Positions 1 to 7,803 of a DNA stretch of 64,000 bases are shown piece by piece. The position numbers and the translations under genes were made by a program. The notes under the pieces are model-generated. The model was not told the origin of the DNA and did no database searches. It was given only the letters and a program-made list of their open reading frames with translations. Position 1 is the first letter of the stretch. Each line of letters begins with the position of its first letter. The stretch covers positions 496,001-560,000 of the forward strand of contig NZ_RPFW01000007.1 in the NCBI RefSeq assembly GCF_007827045.1. The letters are read 5' to 3'. This DNA is from Trebonia kvetii. GTDB taxonomy: Bacteria > Actinomycetota > Actinomycetes > Streptosporangiales > Streptosporangiaceae.

Positions 1-218
1 GGCTAAGGGGTGACGGTGCCCTCGTTCCCGATGCCAGGCGTGAGCTGACCGGCGACGCGCCGGCGCTGATTTATTTCCCCGCTGTCACAGATGCGGGGGC
101 GGGCGGGAGTAAGACGAACCCGTTCCGAATTCTTGGTCTAGGTGGCAGCGGCGGCGGAAACTCGCAGGCGAACTGGGGACAGTGGCGATATACCGCGATT
201 ATCGGGTAGCTGTGGAGC
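1..218. other. Intergenic stretch at window edge, no gene recognised
   Basis: I see no convincing coding region before the first gene. A half-site resembling the DasR-type operator (TGGTCTAGG) lies at about 134-142 but lacks the right half. The left edge may hold the end of an upstream gene, which cannot be judged. Confidence 0.4.
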
Positions 219-1604
219 ATGCGGTCGAGCGGAAACGGCCCGGTATCGGGCGGCGGGCCTGACGCGGGCCAGGGCGGTTCTGGTGGCCGCATGCGCGTGC
301 TGCGTGCCTGGCTGCCGTTCCTGGCCAAGCCGGTACGGCGGGTGGTGCTGCTGTTCATCCTGCTGCTCGTCATCGAGTACCTGGTGGTGCCGGAACTGGT
401 CGGCGCGAGCAAGGACCTGTACCTGCTCGGGCAGATCAACGCCGGATGGGTGTCCGCCGGGGTGGTCCTCGAGGGGCTGTCGCTGTTCTGCTACGCGGTG
501 CTGACCAGGGTGCTGCTGCCCGCCAAGGCGCACAAGCCGAGCCTGTCCGTGCTGTTCCGCATCGACCTGTCCGCGGCGGCGGTCGCGCACGTGATCCCGG
601 CGGGGACGCTGGGCACCGCCGCACTCGGGTACAAGCTGTTCACCGACGAGGGGATTTCCGGCAACGACGCCACGGTGATGATGGCGGCCAAGGGGATCGG
701 CTCCACCGTGGTGCTGAACGTGCTGCTCTGGCTGTCCCTCGTTGTCTCCATTCCGCTCGCCGGGTTCCAGCCCATCTACGGGACCGTCGCCATCATCGGC
801 AGCGTGGTGCTGCTCGGTGTCGCCGCACTCGTTCTCGGCGTGACCAGGGGCGCCGGGCTCGCGTCCCGGTTGATTCGCGCCATTGGTGACAGGCTGCCGT
901 TCGTCAGCGGGGAGCAGGTGGAGCGGGCGGTCCTCGAGGCGGCACGGTCGTTCGCGCTGCTCGCGCGTGACAAGCGGGTGATGGCGTGGGCGCTGCTCTG
1001 GGCCACGCTCAACTGGGTGCTCGACGCGGCGTCGCTGTGGTGTTTCGTGGCCGCCTTCGGGCACTTCGCGAACCCCATCGAACTGTTCGCCGCGTACGGG
1101 ATCGCGAACGTGGCCGGCGCCCTGCCGCTGACTCCAGGCGGGCTCGGGGTGGTCGACTCGATCACGCCGCTGCTGCTCGTCGGGTTCGGCGTCACCAGGA
1201 GCGTGGCGACGCTCGGGGTGCTCGGCTGGCGGATGGTCAACTTCTGGCTGCCGATCCCCACCGGGGCTCTCGCCTACGCGTCGCTGAAGGTGAAGCCGAA
1301 TTCGGGGATGCGGGCGATGCGTGCCGCGCTGCCCGGGCTGTTCAGCGGGCGCGGCGGTCCGGATGTCGGCGGCGATATGCCGGAGGTGTCGGACGCGCCG
1401 GGCGCGGACGGTGCTGCTCCGGACGGTGCTGCTCCGGACGGTGCTGGTCCGGAGGGTGCTGTTCCAGGCGATGCTGGTCCGGAGGGTGCTGTTCCAGGCG
1501 ATGCTGGTCCGGATGGGGCGCCCAACGGGGATGCGGCGGGCCAGCCGGACGGGCTGGCCGACGGTTCGCGCGCGGAACCGCCGGCCAAGAAGCGGTCGGG
1601 CTAG
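219..1604 (+). CDS. Flippase-like integral membrane protein (LPG synthase TM / UPF0104 family)
   Basis: This is a polytopic inner-membrane protein of the lysylphosphatidylglycerol synthase transmembrane family (UPF0104, flippase-like domain). Members move or modify lipids or lipid-linked intermediates; the substrate here is unknown. About eight hydrophobic segments lie between residues 35 and 375. The family signature near residues 295-320 (AGALPLTPGGLGVVD) is present. No aminoacyl-transferase domain follows, so a complete MprF function is unlikely. Residues after about 385 form an acidic Ala/Gly/Pro/Asp-rich tail built from imperfect 5- and 10-residue repeats, probably cytoplasmic and disordered. 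An alternative ATG at 291 (protein starting MRVLRAWLPFL) has a better-spaced ribosome site (GGTGG) than the ATG at 219, so the first 24 residues are uncertain. It stands alone, converging on the aldehyde dehydrogenase gene. Confidence 0.85.
   Translation: MRSSGNGPVSGGGPDAGQGGSGGRMRVLRAWLPFLAKPVRRVVLLFILLLVIEYLVVPELVGASKDLYLLGQINAGWVSAGVVLEGLSLFCYAVLTRVLLPAKAHKPSLSVLFRIDLSAAAVAHVIPAGTLGTAALGYKLFTDEGISGNDATVMMAAKGIGSTVVLNVLLWLSLVVSIPLAGFQPIYGTVAIIGSVVLLGVAALVLGVTRGAGLASRLIRAIGDRLPFVSGEQVERAVLEAARSFALLARDKRVMAWALLWATLNWVLDAASLWCFVAAFGHFANPIELFAAYGIANVAGALPLTPGGLGVVDSITPLLLVGFGVTRSVATLGVLGWRMVNFWLPIPTGALAYASLKVKPNSGMRAMRAALPGLFSGRGGPDVGGDMPEVSDAPGADGAAPDGAAPDGAGPEGAVPGDAGPEGAVPGDAGPDGAPNGDAAGQPDGLADGSRAEPPAKKRSG
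1406..1514 (+). repeat. In-frame 15/30-bp tandem repeat in the flippase tail
   Basis: A 15-bp unit (GGACGGTGCTGCTCC and variants) is followed by two near-identical 30-bp units. They encode DGAAP and EGAVPGDAGP repeats. All units are multiples of three, so copy-number change keeps the frame. Confidence 0.85.
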
Positions 1605-1621
1605 CCAGGCTGGGTAGGTGA

Positions 1622-1663
1622 GCTGTGCTAGCCGGGCTGTGCTAGCCGGGCTGTGTTAGCTGG
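1622..1663. repeat. 14-bp tandem repeat, three copies, between convergent genes
   Basis: The unit GCTGTGCTAGCCGG occurs at 1622-1635 and 1636-1649, with a variant GCTGTGTTAGCTGG at 1650-1663. The TAA stop of the leftward aldehyde dehydrogenase (complement of 1656-1658) lies in the third copy. The repeat therefore separates, and partly forms, the 3' ends of two convergent genes. Confidence 0.85.
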
Positions 1664-3131
1664 GGTGGGAGAGTTCGGGCTGGAGCAGCTCGGGCGGGAC
1701 GGTCTGGAAGGTGACCGGGCGCAGCCAGCGGTCGATGGCGGTGCCGCCGACGGATGTGGTGGGCGTGGTGGTGGCGGGGTACGGGCCGCCGTGGGTCATC
1801 GCCGGGGCGACGGCCACGCCGGTGGGCCAGCCGCCGAAGATGACGCGGCCGGCGAACCTGGCGAGCCGGGAGATCCAGCGTGCGGCGTCCGGCTCGTCGG
1901 GCTCGGCGTGCAGCGTGGCGGTGAGGTTACCGCCGAGCCGGGCGAGCACGGCCTCCACGCCTGCCATGTCGCGGTATCTGACCAGGACGGTGACCGGGCC
2001 GAAGCACTCCTCGAGCAGTTCGCCGCCGTCGAGGGTGTCCGCGTCGACCTCGAGCAGGCCGGCGCGGACCGCCTGCGGTACGTCGCCGGTCGGTGCGGCG
2101 GCCGCCTCGACCAGGGTCCGGACGCCGGGCAGCGCGGCCCTGGCGGCGAAGCCCGCAAGGAAGTGCTCGCGCATCCGCGCGTCGAGCAGTGCGCCGGGGA
2201 CGGCGGCCGCGGCCGCCTCGGTGGCCGTCGCGACCAGCTGGTCGCCGGCCTGCCCCTCGGGAACGAGGACGAGACCCGGCTTGGTGCAGAACTGGCCCTG
2301 GCCCAGGGTGTAGGAGGCGACGAGGCCGGCGGCTGTCTCAGCGCCGCGGGCGGCGGCGGTCCGCTCGGTGATCAGCACCGGGTTGAGGCTGCCGAGCTCG
2401 CCGTAGAACGGGATCGGCGACGGCCGGGCCGCCGCGAGGTCGAACAGCGCGCGGCCGCCGGGTATCGACCCGGTGAAGCCGACGGCGCTGATCAGCGGGT
2501 GCCGCACCAGGTCAACGCCGGCCTGGCGGCCGTGTACCAGGGTGAGAACGTCGGCCGGCAGGCCGACCTCGACCGCCGCGTCGCGGATGGCGGCCGCCGC
2601 GAGCTCGCTCGTCTCCGGGTGATCCGGGTGCGCCTTGACGACGACCGGGCAGCCCGCTGCCAGAGCGCTCGCGGTGTCGCCGCCCGGGACGCTGAACGCG
2701 AACGGGAAGTTGGACGCGGCGAAGACGGCGACCGTGCCGATCGGCACCTTCCAGCGGCGCAGTTCTGGACGCGGCGGCACGGCGGCCGGATCCGGCGGGT
2801 CGACGACCACGCCGAGGTACGCGCCGTCTTCGGCAATGCCGGCGAAGAAGCGGAACTGGTAGGCGACCCGGGCGAGCTCGCCGGTGAGCCGCGGCACGCC
2901 GAGGGCCGTCTCCGCGTCGGCCGCGGCGATCAGCGCGTCGGCGCGGGCCTCGACCGCCTGCGCCGCCGCGCGCAGCAGCGCGGCACGGCGCGGCCGGTCC
3001 GCGAGCGCGTCCCTGGTGGCGTCGGCGGCACGCACGGCGGCGTCCACCGCAGCGGCGTCCGCCTCGATGCCGATCTGCGCGCGGGTCTCGCCGGTACGGG
3101 CGTCGCGGCTGAGCACCGGTTCCGGTTCCAT
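1656..3131 (-). CDS. Aldehyde dehydrogenase (NADP+), ketoglutarate-semialdehyde type
   Basis: This 491-residue soluble enzyme is of the ALDH superfamily, closest in style to 2,5-dioxovalerate (alpha-ketoglutaric semialdehyde) dehydrogenases that finish uronate, pentose or hydroxyproline breakdown. Visible features are the cofactor-binding AASNFPFAFSVPGGDTA stretch, GFTGSIPGGRAL after the Rossmann fold, GELGSLNPV carrying the general-base Glu, and GQFCTKPG with the catalytic Cys. The ATG at 3131 is chosen because homology begins there (EPVLSRDARTGE) and a GAGAGAG purine run precedes it. An upstream in-frame extension is not protein-like. A perfect 22-bp palindrome lies about 200 bp upstream. 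No sugar-acid dehydratase gene is adjacent, so the pathway is inferred from family only. Confidence 0.88.
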   Translation of the reverse strand: MEPEPVLSRDARTGETRAQIGIEADAAAVDAAVRAADATRDALADRPRRAALLRAAAQAVEARADALIAAADAETALGVPRLTGELARVAYQFRFFAGIAEDGAYLGVVVDPPDPAAVPPRPELRRWKVPIGTVAVFAASNFPFAFSVPGGDTASALAAGCPVVVKAHPDHPETSELAAAAIRDAAVEVGLPADVLTLVHGRQAGVDLVRHPLISAVGFTGSIPGGRALFDLAAARPSPIPFYGELGSLNPVLITERTAAARGAETAAGLVASYTLGQGQFCTKPGLVLVPEGQAGDQLVATATEAAAAAVPGALLDARMREHFLAGFAARAALPGVRTLVEAAAAPTGDVPQAVRAGLLEVDADTLDGGELLEECFGPVTVLVRYRDMAGVEAVLARLGGNLTATLHAEPDEPDAARWISRLARFAGRVIFGGWPTGVAVAPAMTHGGPYPATTTPTTSVGGTAIDRWLRPVTFQTVPPELLQPELSHPS

Positions 3132-3332
3132 GGCGGCTGCTCTCTCTCGCTTGACTGGTCGCTGGCGGTCGGCGGCTGGCGGCTGATCGCTGGTGCTTCG
3201 TCGGCCGCGCTTGCGGGTCTCGGTCGCGCTCGCACGGACGACGATACTCGCGGCGGTTCCAGCGTGACGTTCGGGCTTGGTGCCGCGGTCCGCTGTGCGC
3301 CCTGCGCCCTGGACCGTGCGCCCTGCGCGGCG

Positions 3333-3382
3333 GATGGTTGTGGCACCCATACGGCCATTACCGTATGGGTGCCACAACCATC
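3333..3382. repeat. Perfect 22-bp inverted repeat with 6-bp loop
   Basis: Positions 3333-3354 are exactly complementary to 3361-3382, with a CCATTA spacer; the inner arm is CCATACGG/CCGTATGG. No T-tract follows on either strand, so a canonical intrinsic terminator is not clear. It sits between the truncated CPBP/GH15 3' end and the start of the aldehyde dehydrogenase, where it could be a terminator or a repressor site. Confidence 0.8.
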
Positions 3383-3416
3383 GGGTTCGGTTGAGTTCGG
3401 CGAGGGCGATTCCCGC

Positions 3417-3671
3417 TCAGCTGGCGGCCAGCTTGCCGAGTTCCGCGGAGCGCGCCGCCGTCCAGCCGGGCGGCGGGATGATGGCCGCCCAGGACGAGGC
3501 GCCCTGCAGCATCAGGGGTAGCACCACGGCGCAGACGGGACCGGCGACCAGCGTCGCGTGCGGCACCTTGATGTCGATGACGTTGACCGCGGCCAGTATC
3601 GCGACCACCAGGCCCGCGGCGAGCCATTGCGAGAGCAGCTCGCGCTCGATCGCCACGTCCCACCACCGCAT
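3417..3671 (-). pseudogene. Possible CPBP-type membrane protease remnant (84 aa)
   Basis: The frame begins MRWWDVAIERELL and contains two hydrophobic segments (around residues 17-32 and 43-55). The layout is reminiscent of the N-terminus of CPBP/CAAX-protease family membrane proteins. It then loses any recognisable continuation and stops at 84 residues, far short of the usual 200 or more, with no catalytic EE..R or H motifs. It overlaps the 3' end of the GH15 gene by about 160 bases in another frame. The GH15 frame reads nonsense there (TWRSSASCSRNGSPRAWW). I infer a deletion that fused the two gene ends. Family assignment is tentative. Confidence 0.4.
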
Positions 3672-5668
3672 AACAGGGCGGTCAGCGGTTCGACGTCGCC
3701 GGCCCGCTCATCCTCCCGGATCAGGTGCATGACGGCGTTGATGAGCGCGAGGTGCGAGAACGCCTGCGGGAAGTTGCCGAGGTGCTGCCCCGAGTGGGCG
3801 TCGATCTCCTCCGCGTACAGGTGCAGCGGGCTCGCGTAGGACAGCAGCTTCTCGCACAGCGCACGGGCCCTCGGCACCTCGCCGATCTCGGTGAGCGCCG
3901 AGACAAGCCAGAACGAGCAGATGGTGAACGTGCCCTCCTCACCGCCGAACCCGTCGTCGGTCTCCTCGACGCGGTAGCGGAGCACGAGTTCGTCCTCGGT
4001 GAGCTCGTCGGCGATGGCGAGCACGGTGGCACGGACGCGCGGGTCGTCCGGCGGCAGGAAGCCGAGCAGCGGGATGAGCAGCAGCGACGCGTCGAGCGCC
4101 TTGGTCTCGTAGTGCTGGCAGAAGACGCCGCGGTCGTCGAGGCCGTTCGCGCAGACGTCGGCGTGGATCTCATCCGCCGCGCGCCGCCACTCATCCGCAC
4201 GGCCGAGGTCGCCGCGGAGCAGCGCGAGCCGGGCGCCGCGGTCGGCCGCGACCCAGCACATGACCTTGGAGGCGGTGAAGTGCTTGGCGGGCCCGCGCAC
4301 TTCCCACAGTCCCTGGTCCGGGTCGCGCCAGTACTTGAGCGCGGCCTCCACCTGCTTGACGAGCATCGGCCAGCGGCGCTCATCGGCCTGGTCGCGGGAG
4401 CTGGTGTGCAGGTGAACCGAGTCGAGCAGCACCCCCCACACGTCGTGCTGGCGCTGATCCCACGCGCCGTTTCCGATGCGGACCGGGCGCGCCCCCTCAT
4501 ACCCGGACAGGTGGTCGAGCGTCTGCTCGGTGAGCTCGCGCTCGCCGCCGATCCCGTACATGATCTGAAGGTCGCTCTCCCCCTCGGCCAGGTCGGTGAT
4601 GAAGTAGTAGAAGTCGCTCGCGTCCCTGGTGAGCCCCAGCGTGTGCAGCGCCCACAGCATGTAGGTGGCGTCGCGAAGCCACGAGTAGCGGTAGTCGTAG
4701 TTGCGCTCGCCGCCCGGCGTCTCCGGCAGCGACGCGGTCGCGGCGGCGAGCAGCGCCCCGGTGGGCGCGTAGGTGAGGCCCTTGAGCGTGAGCGCCGACC
4801 GGACCAGGTACTCGCGCCAGGGATGATCGGGGAACTGGCCCCTGCTGATCCACTCGTGCCAGAAGTCGGCGGTCACCGCCATCCGCTGCTTCGCCTCGGC
4901 GAAGTTGTCCGGCGCGGCGCCGTCGCCCCAGGACAGCGCGCAGAACACGTACTGTCCCTCGCGCAGCCGGTGCCGCGCCATCGCGAGCGGACCCTCGAAG
5001 CCGAGGCTCAGGTCGGTGGTGAGCCGGATCTGCCCGTGATCCGGTGACACGCACTCGGCCGCGCCGTAGCCGCTGCCCGCGTACCGCCAGGTGCCGCGCT
5101 GCCTGCCGTAGTCGAAGGCCGGCTCGCACTCGAGCACCAGGTCGACCTCGCCCTCGATGCAGCGGACGGTCCGCAGCAGCACCCGCGCCGCCCGGTAGTC
5201 GCCCGGCACTCGCTGGTAGGCGTCGGACTCCCGCCGTGCGTCCCGCTGCCAGGGGCTGACAAGCAGCGCGTCGCGGACCACCGCCCAGCCCGTCGGCGTC
5301 GACCAGGTGGTCTCCACGATCATGGTGCCCGGCAGGTAGCGCCGCCCCGATGGCACCCGCACGTCCGCGGGCCCGAGCCGGAACGACCCAGCCCCCCGGT
5401 CGAGCACGGCACCGAACACGCTCGGTCCGTCCATCCGCGGCAGGCACATCCACTCGATGGCACCGCTGGAGGCGACCAGCGCCGAGACCTCGCAGTCAGA
5501 CAGGAAGCCGTAGTCGGCGATCGGCGGGAACGGACTGCCGGCCGGCACCGGGTGGACCGGCTCAACGGTCAAGCCCGGCGGGCGCGGCGCGGGCACTGAA
5601 AGGGACGGATCTGCGGAAACACTGGTGTGCGACACGCTGACGGCGTACCCGACGCTGAGCCCAGGCAA
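3512..5668 (-). CDS. Glycoside hydrolase family 15 protein (glucoamylase / trehalase-like)
   Basis: This GH15 (alpha/alpha)6-barrel enzyme is of the actinobacterial type that hydrolyses alpha-glucosidic bonds, often in maltodextrin or trehalose. It has the GH15-specific N-terminal block PPIADYGFLSDCEVSALV (about residues 48-65), the substrate-site RYSWLRDATYMLWAL (about 325), and a C-terminal EEGTFTICSFW (about 615) carrying the predicted catalytic base. It has no signal peptide and is probably cytoplasmic. The last 45 or so residues are out of family and overlap a remnant membrane gene, so the natural C-terminus near EPLTALL has probably been lost. The gene lies 77 bases downstream of the zwf-like gene on the same strand, suggesting co-transcription. 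The first residues before PAPRPPG are uncertain. Confidence 0.88.
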   Translation of the reverse strand: MPGLSVGYAVSVSHTSVSADPSLSVPAPRPPGLTVEPVHPVPAGSPFPPIADYGFLSDCEVSALVASSGAIEWMCLPRMDGPSVFGAVLDRGAGSFRLGPADVRVPSGRRYLPGTMIVETTWSTPTGWAVVRDALLVSPWQRDARRESDAYQRVPGDYRAARVLLRTVRCIEGEVDLVLECEPAFDYGRQRGTWRYAGSGYGAAECVSPDHGQIRLTTDLSLGFEGPLAMARHRLREGQYVFCALSWGDGAAPDNFAEAKQRMAVTADFWHEWISRGQFPDHPWREYLVRSALTLKGLTYAPTGALLAAATASLPETPGGERNYDYRYSWLRDATYMLWALHTLGLTRDASDFYYFITDLAEGESDLQIMYGIGGERELTEQTLDHLSGYEGARPVRIGNGAWDQRQHDVWGVLLDSVHLHTSSRDQADERRWPMLVKQVEAALKYWRDPDQGLWEVRGPAKHFTASKVMCWVAADRGARLALLRGDLGRADEWRRAADEIHADVCANGLDDRGVFCQHYETKALDASLLLIPLLGFLPPDDPRVRATVLAIADELTEDELVLRYRVEETDDGFGGEEGTFTICSFWLVSALTEIGEVPRARALCEKLLSYASPLHLYAEEIDAHSGQHLGNFPQAFSHLALINAVMHLIREDERAGDVEPLTALLCGGGTWRSSASCSRNGSPRAWWSRYWPRSTSSTSRCRTRRWSPVPSAPWCYP

Positions 5669-5745
5669 CCCCTCGATGTCACCCTATGTGCTCGAGCTAT
5701 GACTCTCGGTTTTGCGGCGGGCGAGGGCCCGGCTGCATGGTCACC

Positions 5746-7113
5746 TCAGTTGGCTGGGCCCTGCGAGCCCGCCGGATAGCTGTCCATCGGGACGATGTCC
5801 CGCGCCCAGGCATCGAGCACCGGGGCCACCACGCGCCAGGACTCCTCCGCCTCATCGCCGCGGATCGACAGCGACGCGTCGTGGCTGAGCACGTTGAGCA
5901 GCAGCTGGCCGTACGCGGGCAGGCTCGGCGGCAGGAGTTCCGTGGTCAGCGTCAGCGGGCTGAGCACGCCGAGCCGGTCGGTGACGGCGGTCAGCTCGAG
6001 GTGCAGGCTCTCCGGCTCGAGACCGAAGCGGAGCACGTTGGACTCGCCGTGCATCGCGGCGGGCAGCTGCGGCACCTCGCGGAAGTGCACCGCGACCTCC
6101 CTGCGTCCGCCGCCGATGGCCTTGGCGGCGCGGATGCGGAACGTCGTGCCCGACCAGCGCCAGTTGTCCAGCTTCAGTTCCACCTCGGCGAACGTCTCGG
6201 TCTGCCGCGCCTGGTCCACCCCGGGCTCATCGACATAGGCGGGAATGTCCGTGTCGCCGATCCGGCCCGCCAGGTAGCGGGCCCGCCGGCTGCGCCGCAC
6301 CACGTCGTCGTCGGTGAGCGGCCGGATGGAGCGGAGCACGTCTACCTTGCGGTCGCGCAGGTCCCGTTCGTCCAGGCTCACGGGCGGCTCCATGGCCACC
6401 AGGCAGAGCACCTGAAGCAGGTGGTTCTGCACCATGTCCTTGAGCGCGCCGACCCCGTCGTAGTAGACCGCCCGGCCCTCGAGGGCCAGGGACTCCTCCC
6501 AGACGATGTCCACCAGGTCGATGTGCGAGCTGTTCCATACCGACTCGAGTATCCGGTTGGCCAGCCGCGAGCTGAGGATGTTCTGCACCGTAGTCATCGC
6601 GAGGAAGTGGTCGACGCGGAAAATCGCCTGCTCCGGCAGCACCTCCGCGAGCAGCAGGTTCAGCGCCACGGCGCTCGCCAGGTCCTCGCCGAACGGCTTC
6701 TCGAGCACGATCCTGCTGCCCTCGGGCAGCCGCGCGTCGCGCAGCGCCTTCACCGTCGCGGGGAACACGGCCGGCGGCAGGGCCAGGTACACGGCGACCG
6801 GCCCGTCACCGGCGACCGCCGCGGCGACGGCCGCCGGGTCGGTCACGTCGGCCGCGCGGTACCTGACGGCCGCGACGACGGACTGCCTGACCTGCTCGGG
6901 CTGATCGCCAGCGAAGCGGTCGAGCTGGGCCGCGGCCCACTTCCTGAACCGGTCGTCGTCCCAGTCCTCCCGGCTGACGCCGGTGAGGCTGAAGCCGTCG
7001 GGCAGCTCGCCAGCGGCCTGCAGCGATGCGATCCCCTCGAGCAGGAAGCGCGCGGTCAGGTCTCCGGTGGCGCCGAAGATCACCAGCCGGCTGATCATGG
7101 GCGGTGGCGTCAC
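5746..7113 (-). CDS. zwf: Divergent glucose-6-phosphate dehydrogenase-like protein
   Basis: This 455-residue protein is homologous to NADP-dependent glucose-6-phosphate dehydrogenase, entry enzyme of the oxidative pentose phosphate pathway. It keeps the GATGDL nucleotide-binding turn (residues 14-19), VLEKPFG (137-142), the active-site-like RVDHF with His169, and GALKDMVQNHLLQ. In typical enzymes RIDHYLGK supplies a Lys that contacts the substrate phosphate. Here the sequence reads RVDHFLAMT, so that Lys is Met173. The N-terminal block reads TARFLLEGI instead of AKRKLLPAL. The fold is certain, but kinetics or substrate may differ. It is the first gene of a leftward pair with GH15. The ATG at 7113 is followed by a second Met at codon 6, either of which could be used. 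Confidence 0.8.
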   Translation of the reverse strand: MTPPPMISRLVIFGATGDLTARFLLEGIASLQAAGELPDGFSLTGVSREDWDDDRFRKWAAAQLDRFAGDQPEQVRQSVVAAVRYRAADVTDPAAVAAAVAGDGPVAVYLALPPAVFPATVKALRDARLPEGSRIVLEKPFGEDLASAVALNLLLAEVLPEQAIFRVDHFLAMTTVQNILSSRLANRILESVWNSSHIDLVDIVWEESLALEGRAVYYDGVGALKDMVQNHLLQVLCLVAMEPPVSLDERDLRDRKVDVLRSIRPLTDDDVVRRSRRARYLAGRIGDTDIPAYVDEPGVDQARQTETFAEVELKLDNWRWSGTTFRIRAAKAIGGGRREVAVHFREVPQLPAAMHGESNVLRFGLEPESLHLELTAVTDRLGVLSPLTLTTELLPPSLPAYGQLLLNVLSHDASLSIRGDEAEESWRVVAPVLDAWARDIVPMDSYPAGSQGPAN

Positions 7114-7197
7114 GTTCGGAAGCTACCCCCTGGTGCACAGGCGAACCGCTGGCCGTACTGGGCCCGGCGAGACCAGTGCGGTTGCGGCTGCTCGCTC

Positions 7198-7428
7198 ACC
7201 GAATCGCAGGCGCTGCACGCGCAGCACGCGGTGATGAATGGGTCGCAGGCGCCTGGGCGGCCGCTGTACGACCTGGTGCTGCAGCTGGTGTCGATCGCGA
7301 GCGGGGTCGCGCCCGCGTTCCTCGCGTTCTACCTGCTGGCGAGGAACGGCGAAGGGCCCTCGGCCATCGGCGTTGACCTGTCGCAGCCCGGCCGCGACGT
7401 TCCCCCTGCCTCACTCGTTGCGGGGTGA
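7198..7428 (+). pseudogene. CPBP intramembrane metalloprotease N-terminal remnant
   Basis: The frame reads AVMNGSQAPGRPLYDLVLQ, then SGVAPAFLAFYLLARNGEG and AIGVDLSQPGRDV. This is the pattern of the first transmembrane helices of actinobacterial CPBP (Abi/CAAX protease-like) proteins. It stops at 7428 after about 75 residues, before any catalytic motif, and has no good start signal (an ATG lies at 7234). It is therefore a fragment truncated at both ends. It lies divergently beside zwf in a region holding several other decayed genes. Confidence 0.65.
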
Positions 7429-7464
7429 TGCGGGTGGTGCGGAACGACCTGGAATGCTGCGGAC

Positions 7465-7785
7465 ATGATTGCTCAGCGGTGCACCGGGTTCGCCGCGGCA
7501 TGCGTCGACCCCAAGGTCAGCAACATCACGGCCAACGGCCTGTCGGCCGTCCAGGACGAGGTCACGAAAATCCAGCAGCGGCTCCAGACGCTCAAGACCG
7601 ACGCGCATGGCGGGTTCGCCCCGCAGATCGACGCCCTGTCGAGCGCCCTGTCCACGAAGAACACGAACCTCAGCGCGGCCAGGGCCAACTTCAACGGCGG
7701 GACGCTGGCCGCGCTCGCCTCCTCGGCCGCCTTGGTGGTCACGGCCGGCAAGAACCTGGTCACGACCGTGACGAACAACTGCTGA
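7465..7785 (+). CDS. Small protein resembling the C-terminal part of a secreted actinobacterial protein
   Basis: The 106-residue product has a coiled-coil-prone central region (residues about 25-75, DEVTKIQQRLQTLKTDAHG then IDALSSALSTKNTN) and ends in a Cys. The pattern recalls hypothetical secreted proteins of actinomycetes that carry an N-terminal signal peptide and paired cysteines. Here no signal peptide is visible (start MIAQRCTGFAAACVD) and there is no convincing ribosome site. It may be an N-terminally truncated copy. Function is unknown. Confidence 0.4.
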   Translation: MIAQRCTGFAAACVDPKVSNITANGLSAVQDEVTKIQQRLQTLKTDAHGGFAPQIDALSSALSTKNTNLSAARANFNGGTLAALASSAALVVTAGKNLVTTVTNNC

Positions 7786-7803
7786 GCGCAGGCGCCGCTG
7801 ATT

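Noticed and set aside
134..143. TGGTCTAGGT as a DasR-type site before the flippase gene
   Set aside because: Only the left half matches; the right half ACCA is absent, so it is expected by chance.
138..1064. Long open frame opposite the flippase gene
   Set aside because: Its composition (Arg/His/Gln/Gly-rich) is that of an antisense shadow in high-GC DNA, and the opposite strand encodes a clear membrane protein.
1653..3521. Plus-strand frame of over 600 codons through the aldehyde dehydrogenase
   Set aside because: It is antisense to a well-conserved enzyme with all catalytic motifs; no family resemblance on the plus strand.
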